Source of the DNA: Lyngbya sp. CCAP 1446/10
GTDB lineage: Bacteria; Cyanobacteriota; Cyanobacteriia; Cyanobacteriales; Microcoleaceae
DNA: 47,069 nucleotides
Assembly: GCF_026130175.1 (NCBI RefSeq)
Contig: NZ_JAIGNI010000046.1
Location: 1 to 47,069 of the forward strand
Direction: 5' to 3'
Under the pieces are notes generated by a model. The model was not told where the DNA came from, searched no databases, and saw nothing but the letters and a program-made list of their open reading frames with translations. The position numbers and the translations under genes were made by a program. Below, piece by piece: positions 42,569 through 47,069 of the stretch (position 1 is the first letter of the stretch; each line of letters starts with the position of its first letter).

Positions 42569-43312
42569 CTACTGTGGTTGAGGGGAAATGATATCAATAT
42601 GCACATGATTATCATGACTAGGCGCATTTTTACAGAGTCCTTCAGCGGTAAGTGAAAGATCATTAAAGAAAATGCGTCTGATTTTATACTTGTCCTGATC
42701 GTGGATAGCTTTAAGCATTGCTCTCATTGCATCCCGATCAAATTGAGCATCCCTGAATGTAATACCACCGGCCTGACCATCTTTGCGAGGTAGCCGAAGA
42801 TCACACGATAAACCAGTCTGATGGGTGGCATGGACTGGTGTAATACCTCCCTTTGGCTTACTTAAGTCATTAGTTTGAATTAAGGCTGCTGTTGGATGGC
42901 TAGAAAGATATACCGTCAGATAAATTTGAGCCGCAGCCTGAATGGTTTCAACCATCCAGTTTGTACCGAAATCATGATTATCTCCCTGACGTTCATCATG
43001 GTTGATAAAACCTTCAGAAGCAGAACCCTTCGGCATTTCTAACCATTGAGGTGCATTTGCTGCTTGTAAAAATTTGAGCGTAGGACCATTTAAGTCAATT
43101 CTGCCATCTCCAACAATTGTTGTTTCTCCTTTGATAATCGATTGAAATAGTTTAATTATGTCAATTATTTCAGAGTTTACGATCGAGTCTCGTGTTACTA
43201 TAAAACCTAAATCAGCTAATCGATTTTTGACAGCAAGAACATCGTGAGATTGATTCTTACCACCTTGTCCTACACTACCATTTAGATTCAAACTTACTGA
43301 AAGTGATGCCAT
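42569..43312 (-). CDS. M74-like (MepA-type) LAS murein endopeptidase with N-terminal binding module
   Basis: A 247-residue protein. The N-terminal ~90 residues resemble a peptidoglycan-binding fold (HDVLAVKNRLADLGFIVT, IIKLFQSI, DGRIDLNGPTLKFL). The catalytic part has HATHQTGLSCDLRLP (H164 and D171, zinc ligands) and SHDNHVHIDI (H233, H236, H238), the HxxHxH end of MepA-like enzymes. It would cut D-Ala to mDAP cross-links. First gene of the operon; AGGAG nine bases before the ATG; no signal peptide. Confidence 0.82.
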   Translation of the reverse strand: MASLSVSLNLNGSVGQGGKNQSHDVLAVKNRLADLGFIVTRDSIVNSEIIDIIKLFQSIIKGETTIVGDGRIDLNGPTLKFLQAANAPQWLEMPKGSASEGFINHDERQGDNHDFGTNWMVETIQAAAQIYLTVYLSSHPTAALIQTNDLSKPKGGITPVHATHQTGLSCDLRLPRKDGQAGGITFRDAQFDRDAMRAMLKAIHDQDKYKIRRIFFNDLSLTAEGLCKNAPSHDNHVHIDIISPQPQ

Positions 43313-43785
43313 AGACTTTCACTCCTACCTTGAATAAATAAGCTGTCATCCCGCAGTTGCAATACAAGACTCTTCCCGATCGACTATCCCGCACATCTGC
43401 GGTTTAATCTTGAACAGTCTGAACAGCTTGTTCTCTGCCTTAATTCAAAGAATAAACCACTCAGATCGCCCTGCCGGTGAGAAAAAGTGACAGGCTTTTG
43501 TAAACTTACGTAAATTCCCTTAATCGATTTGAGATTTGAGATACTTCGGCTTCGCTCAGCACAAGTTTTAGATTGTGAAATTAACCTCATCCCAAATCCT
43601 GATTAAATACCCCCCTTATTTCTTAGTAGGTTAAGGTCGAATTCGTTTGTATAAATGCGGTTTCAACCGCCGAGTATAAAAGGGACTACCTTGCGGTTAA
43701 TTTAATAAATTTGTTTTCTATCCTGAAAAACAACCCCCATTCAGAATATTCGGTAAATATACTGAATAAATCAACCTGACAATTT
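43313..43785. promoter_or_regulatory. Divergent intergenic region between the wall-enzyme operon and the NB-ARC gene
   Basis: About 470 bases. Bases 43388-43408 hold CACATCTGCGGTTTAATC (AACCGCAGAT family). Bases 43539-43566 hold AGATACTTCGGCTTCGCTCA, shared with 36471. The ~170 bases before 43786 are A/T-rich. I cannot place promoters exactly. Confidence 0.45.
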
Positions 43786-45081
43786 ATGAAAGGACAAGAG
43801 GCGATCGCCCTAGTAGACATTTTGTTACAATCCGCAAATAAAAAGCAAAAACTCAATGACGTTCAATCCCTCGTCTTTCTGGAAACTTGGGAAGGACATT
43901 CTTATCAAGAGATAGCCGATCGCTTGCTTTACGAACACGATTATATTAAACAAGTCGGTTCGCATTTGTGGCAAAATCTCTCTCAAATCATCGGTGAAAA
44001 AGTCTCAAAACAAAATCTTCAAGCAGTCTTGCGCCGCTACCAGCATCGCAGCGTACCAGATAACTGCATCCAAGATTGGGGAGAAGCGATCGATATTTCT
44101 TCTTTTTACAACCGCCAACAGGAACTCGAAACATTAGAAACTTGGATTAGCGGCAATTCTACCCGTGCGATCGGTATTTTTGGCATTGGCGGTATCGGCA
44201 AAACTTCTTTGTCTGTCAAACTCGCTCAGCAAATTCAATCTCAATTTGAATTTGTGATTTGGCGCAGTTTGCAGCAAGCACCAACCTTAGATGTTATTCT
44301 CAGCAATATTTTACCGATTTTAACTAATTCATCGGCGACAACAAATAACTCTATTTCTGCTCTAATGGAACAGTTGCGGCAAAAACGCTGTTTGTTAATT
44401 CTCGACAATTTCGAGTCGATTTTGCAAGGGGGAAATCGCAGCGGACAATACCAACAAGGCTATGAAGATTACGGACTGTTAATTGCGCGCATTGCTGACG
44501 AATCGCACCAAAGTTGTTTGATTTTAACGGGGCGAGAACAACCGGGCGGGTTCGCTGTGCGATCGGGCGAAAATTTGCCCGTGCGATCGCTCAAACTCTT
44601 CGGCCTTTCACCGCCTGTATGCCAGCAAATCCTCGCCGATAAAGGATTAAACGCAACGCTACTACAAAGTAGAGATATTGTCAACTACTTTGGCGGCAAT
44701 CCCCTGGCTATAAAACTTGCAGCAACGACTATTCAAACACTTTTTGGCGGTGATATTCAGGCATTTTTATTGCAAGGAAATACTGTTTTTAGCGATTTGT
44801 GGGATTTGCTCGATCGCCAGTTCGATCGCCTGTCCCCCCTGCAACAACAAATCATGTACTGGTTGGCCATGAATCAAGAAGCAGCGACTCCTGCGAGGCT
44901 AAAAGCTGAAATTTTGCCCAAAGTTTCAGGACGCGACCTGATGGAAGCATTGGAGGCGCTGGCGGGGCGATCGCTCATCGAAGATCGGCGATCGCTCAAT
45001 GACAGCGCACCAACAACTTTAATGCTACAGCCGGCGATCGTCGAGTATATCACAGAACGCTTGATTCAAACCGCAATCTAA
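43786..45081 (+). CDS. vMAP-type NB-ARC STAND ATPase lacking C-terminal sensor repeats
   Basis: A 431-residue protein. An N-terminal vWA-MoxR-associated-like helical domain (1-85; SLVFLETWEGHSYQEIADRL) precedes an NB-ARC ATPase: Walker A GIGGIGKTS (133-141), Walker B CLLILDNFES (202-211), sensor-like LILTGREQPGG and GGNPLAIKLAATTI (the GxP-helix). A winged-helix part ends at YITERLIQTAI. In related cyanobacterial proteins this point leads into WD40 or TPR repeats, which are absent here. STAND ATPases act as ligand-gated switches, some in defence. Confidence 0.9.
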   Translation: MKGQEAIALVDILLQSANKKQKLNDVQSLVFLETWEGHSYQEIADRLLYEHDYIKQVGSHLWQNLSQIIGEKVSKQNLQAVLRRYQHRSVPDNCIQDWGEAIDISSFYNRQQELETLETWISGNSTRAIGIFGIGGIGKTSLSVKLAQQIQSQFEFVIWRSLQQAPTLDVILSNILPILTNSSATTNNSISALMEQLRQKRCLLILDNFESILQGGNRSGQYQQGYEDYGLLIARIADESHQSCLILTGREQPGGFAVRSGENLPVRSLKLFGLSPPVCQQILADKGLNATLLQSRDIVNYFGGNPLAIKLAATTIQTLFGGDIQAFLLQGNTVFSDLWDLLDRQFDRLSPLQQQIMYWLAMNQEAATPARLKAEILPKVSGRDLMEALEALAGRSLIEDRRSLNDSAPTTLMLQPAIVEYITERLIQTAI

Positions 45082-45086
45082 AACTT

Positions 45087-45605
45087 TTAATAAATTCCGG
45101 GAATTAGTTTTTTTACTCGCTGGCGATAGTCTGAATAGTCGGGATATTTTTCACTCAACCAGGTTTCTTCACGATTGGCTTTGATATCAAAAAATATCAG
45201 TAAAATTGCAGTAGCTATTAAGTGCGATATGCTCATCTGAAAAATTGTCCAACCAAAAGCTGCTAAAATTAAGCCGCTATATAATGGATGCCGCACTATG
45301 CTGTAAATTCCTGTTTGGATTAATTCTCCGTTTTCTATGGGATAGGGTAAAGGTGTGAGGTTTTTTCCTAAGTCGATCAATCCTTTGACGATTAAAATTA
45401 ATGCACCCAAACCGAGCATGGCTGCCAGAAACCAGGTAAGATAAATTAATTGAGTTGATTGTATTTTGAATCCCGGCAGTTGATAAACTGGTAAGATGGC
45501 AAATCCTGCTAGTAATGCTCCTTGCAGCAATACTAAATATTCGCCACGGCTGTTGTGGCGCAAGCCTTCGCGGGTGAAACCCCAGTCAGTTAATAGTTGT
45601 TTCAT
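45087..45605 (-). CDS. Isoprenylcysteine carboxyl methyltransferase-like (PEMT/NnrU-type) membrane protein
   Basis: The chosen start is the ATG at 45605 (172 residues). The frame continues to 45731, but those codons are only the heptamer array read as Pro-Ser-Phe-Leu repeats. Membrane helices lie at about 18-40, 46-68 and 110-135. The SAM-binding end has GIYSIVRHPLYSGLILAAFG, then ANREETWLSEKYPDYSDYRQ, matching ICMT/PEMT-like methyltransferases. Substrate unknown. The first codons are duplicated upstream at 45745-45798. Confidence 0.88.
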   Translation of the reverse strand: MKQLLTDWGFTREGLRHNSRGEYLVLLQGALLAGFAILPVYQLPGFKIQSTQLIYLTWFLAAMLGLGALILIVKGLIDLGKNLTPLPYPIENGELIQTGIYSIVRHPLYSGLILAAFGWTIFQMSISHLIATAILLIFFDIKANREETWLSEKYPDYSDYRQRVKKLIPGIY

Positions 45606-45610
45606 AGTAA

Positions 45611-45721
45611 GAAGAAGGAAGAAGGAAGAAGGAAGAGGGAAGAAGGAAGAAGGAAGAAGGAAGAAGGAAGAAGGAAGAGGGAAGAAGGAAGAAGGAAGAA
45701 GGAAGAAGGAAGAAGGAAGAA
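45611..45721. repeat. Heptamer array GGAAGAA between two copies of a gene start
   Basis: About 16 tandem GGAAGAA/GGAAGAG units lying directly upstream of the methyltransferase ATG, between it and a duplicated copy of its first ~17 codons. The array replaces the normal leader. Confidence 0.95.
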
Positions 45722-45741
45722 CAGGAATCAATACGGTTTAG

Positions 45742-45798
45742 CTAGTTGTTTTGACGCAAGCTTTCACGGGTGAAACCCCAATCAGTTAAGATTTTCAT
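45742..45798 (-). pseudogene. Duplicated 5' fragment of the methyltransferase gene
   Basis: A minus-strand ORF of 18 codons: MKILTDWGFTRESLRQNN then TAG. It closely matches the first codons of the neighbouring gene (MKQLLTDWGFTREGLRHNS). The DNA matches for about 50 bases. It stops where the similarity ends, so it is a truncated remnant. Confidence 0.8.
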
Positions 45799-45912
45799 GG
45801 TAATAGGAAAGTTCGGCAACGGATTGTTTAGCGGATTTAACGGATAGATTTTGAGGTTCGAGGGAAATGAATTTTAGGTTGGGTAGACTGAAGTAATACC
45901 CAACCTAGGGCG

Positions 45913-45971
45913 AACAATGAACAGTCAACAATGAACAGTCAACAGTCAACAGTCAACAGTCAACAGTCAAC
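45913..45971. repeat. Heptamer array CAACAGT
   Basis: Six to seven CAACAGT units plus GAACAGT/CAATGAA variants. It ends 4 bases before the stop codon of the aldo/keto reductase gene and matches a known cyanobacterial STRR heptamer class. Confidence 0.92.
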
Positions 45972-45975
45972 AAAT

Positions 45976-46935
45976 CTATTCTAGCCAGGGACGTGTCATT
46001 AGTTCTAGTTGGTTGACTTCATCTTGGCTTAAAGTCCAGCCTAATGCGCCTGCGTTTTCTTCGGCTTGTTTTGCGGTTTTGGCGCCGGGAATGGGGATGA
46101 CTCCGTTTTGGGCTATTAACCAGTTTAGGGCAACTTGGGCGGGCGTGCGATCGCGCTTTCTCCCCATTTTCCGCAAGGTGGACATGACTAATTCGATTTT
46201 CTCAATCCCGGCTTTACTGAAGCGGGAGTCCATTTTGCGGGCTCCTGTCGGTTGTTCTTGGGTTGTGTATTTGCCTGTCAGCAATCCTTGGGCTAAGGGG
46301 CTGTAGGCTAAAATCGTTACTCCCAATTCGCGGGCTGCACGCACAATTCCTTGTTTTTCTACTTGCCGCGATAGCAATGAGTAACGGACTTGATTTGTTG
46401 CTAGGGGAACTCCTCTGGCTGCTAATGTTTTGTGGGCTTCGCGCATCTGTTCTTCTGAATAGTTGCTGACTCCTACTGCTTGAATTCTGCCTTGCTTGAC
46501 TTCATCTGCTAAGGCGTTCATCAAGGTTTCTTGACTTAGTAAAAAACTGAATGGCCAGTGTACTTGATAGAGGGTTATTTGTTCTACTTGCAAGCGTTTT
46601 AAGCTGGCACTCAAGGCGTCGGAAACTGATTTTCCGGTAATCCGCCAAGGTACGGGGCCGAATTTGGTGGCTATTTGTACGGGTTGGCTGGTTTTTTTGA
46701 TAAATTGTCCCAGCAATTCTTCTGACAAGCCGTTACCGTAGACTTCGGCTGTGTCGAAAAAGTTGACTCCGCTGTCTAGGGATGTTTTGAATGCTGCTTC
46801 TACTTCGGCGGGGCCGTAATTGCTGCCGTAGTTCCAAAATAGTTTGTCGCCCCACGCCCAAGTTCCGACGCACAGGGGAATGACGGCTGGGCCGTTTTGT
46901 CCTAGGGTAATGGTTGTCACGGTTTGTAAATCCAC
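45976..46935 (-). CDS. Aldo/keto reductase
   Basis: A 319-residue NADPH-dependent oxidoreductase. It has GVNFFDTAEVYGNGLSEELL (Asp and catalytic Tyr), IATKFGPVPW (catalytic Lys), LYQVHWPFSF (His), then VGVSNYSEEQM, LAYSPLAQGLLTGKY and VIPIPGAKTAKQAEENAGAL (cofactor loop). The N-terminus LGQNGPAVIPLCVGTWAWGD fits YajO/plant AKR-like branches. Substrate not known. A CAACAGT array lies immediately past the stop codon. Confidence 0.93.
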   Translation of the reverse strand: MDLQTVTTITLGQNGPAVIPLCVGTWAWGDKLFWNYGSNYGPAEVEAAFKTSLDSGVNFFDTAEVYGNGLSEELLGQFIKKTSQPVQIATKFGPVPWRITGKSVSDALSASLKRLQVEQITLYQVHWPFSFLLSQETLMNALADEVKQGRIQAVGVSNYSEEQMREAHKTLAARGVPLATNQVRYSLLSRQVEKQGIVRAARELGVTILAYSPLAQGLLTGKYTTQEQPTGARKMDSRFSKAGIEKIELVMSTLRKMGRKRDRTPAQVALNWLIAQNGVIPIPGAKTAKQAEENAGALGWTLSQDEVNQLELMTRPWLE

Positions 46936-47069
46936 AATTCTTTATTGTCTATTATTTTTATAGGAATAATCGCTTTTGAGCTTCTAGCTGGAGGAGGAAA
47001 AGCGGCTGGTGGCGATATAAGCTGTTGTGCATCCCTATTCTGTATGGTGATTGAGGGGGAGAGGGGGAG
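46936..47069. other. Upstream region of the aldo/keto reductase; window end
   Basis: 134 bases without a gene. The last ~18 bases are G/A-rich (GGGGGAGAGGGGG), complementary in type to the CT-rich left end of the window. Confidence 0.5.

Noticed and set aside
45606..45731. 42-codon N-terminal extension of the methyltransferase (LPSSFF repeats)
   Set aside because: It is the heptamer array read as protein; the duplicated gene start shows the true ATG at 45605.

Overview
The window is chromosome from a filamentous cyanobacterium, most like the Microcoleus/Oscillatoria/Phormidium group. The reasons are: very frequent GCGATCGC (HIP1) octamers inside and between genes, several cyanobacteria-typical families (DUF1825, DUF3143, vMAP/NB-ARC proteins, cyanobacterial ClpC), many heptanucleotide tandem repeats (STRRs), and a dense load of small dispersed palindromic repeats. 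The species assignment is inference; no rRNA, tRNA or CRISPR array was found.

Layout. 0.1-7 kb: M3 oligopeptidase, a MazF-type toxin-antitoxin pair, remA-like gene and gmk, a Cys-motif hypothetical gene, xseA-xseB, then a tandem hairpin array. 7.4-11.5 kb: one giant gene encoding a seven-bladed WD40 propeller, about eight Ig-like repeats and an acidic (FDDD)n tail. 11.7-19 kb: small genes (CsbD, PHP phosphoesterase, TPR protein, histidine phosphatase, VOC protein, phosphoribosyltransferase, family-4 uracil-DNA glycosylase) separated by repeat elements. 19-30 kb: housekeeping genes pyrF, tyrS, a class A PBP, DUF1825, lepB, clpC, rimI. A 1.3-kb gene-poor gap upstream of clpC holds a strongly foldable leader, two MITE-like elements and a decayed ORF. 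29.5-33.8 kb: lysA-cdaA-uppS (lysine/DAP, c-di-AMP synthesis, undecaprenyl diphosphate), then DUF3143 and a J-domain membrane protein. 33.8-38.4 kb: Rpn-type nuclease, ClC channel, and a lipoprotein gene whose signal peptide lies in another frame.

38.4-45.1 kb is the accessory part. A four-gene operon on the minus strand (43312 to 38998) encodes an M74-like LAS endopeptidase, a peptidoglycan-binding protein with an SxxK-like hydrolase region, an M15-type peptidase and an SH3-plus-lytic-transglycosylase protein. All carry wall-binding or targeting modules, none has a signal peptide, and all have an AGGAG ribosome site. About 30 bases after the last stop codon lies a 92-base imperfect palindrome with perfect R boxes of an integron attC site. 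Divergently placed is a vMAP/NB-ARC STAND ATPase that ends where related proteins would begin their sensor repeats. The window closes with an isoprenylcysteine-methyltransferase-like gene (with a duplicated, broken 5' end) and an aldo/keto reductase.

A theme of the window is repeat DNA at gene edges. Heptamer arrays sit within a few bases of the stop codons of at least eight genes, and the start codons of pyrF, cdaA and one secreted protein lie inside repeat-derived sequence. In rimI and the giant WD40/Ig gene, inserts appear to be in frame inside coding sequence.
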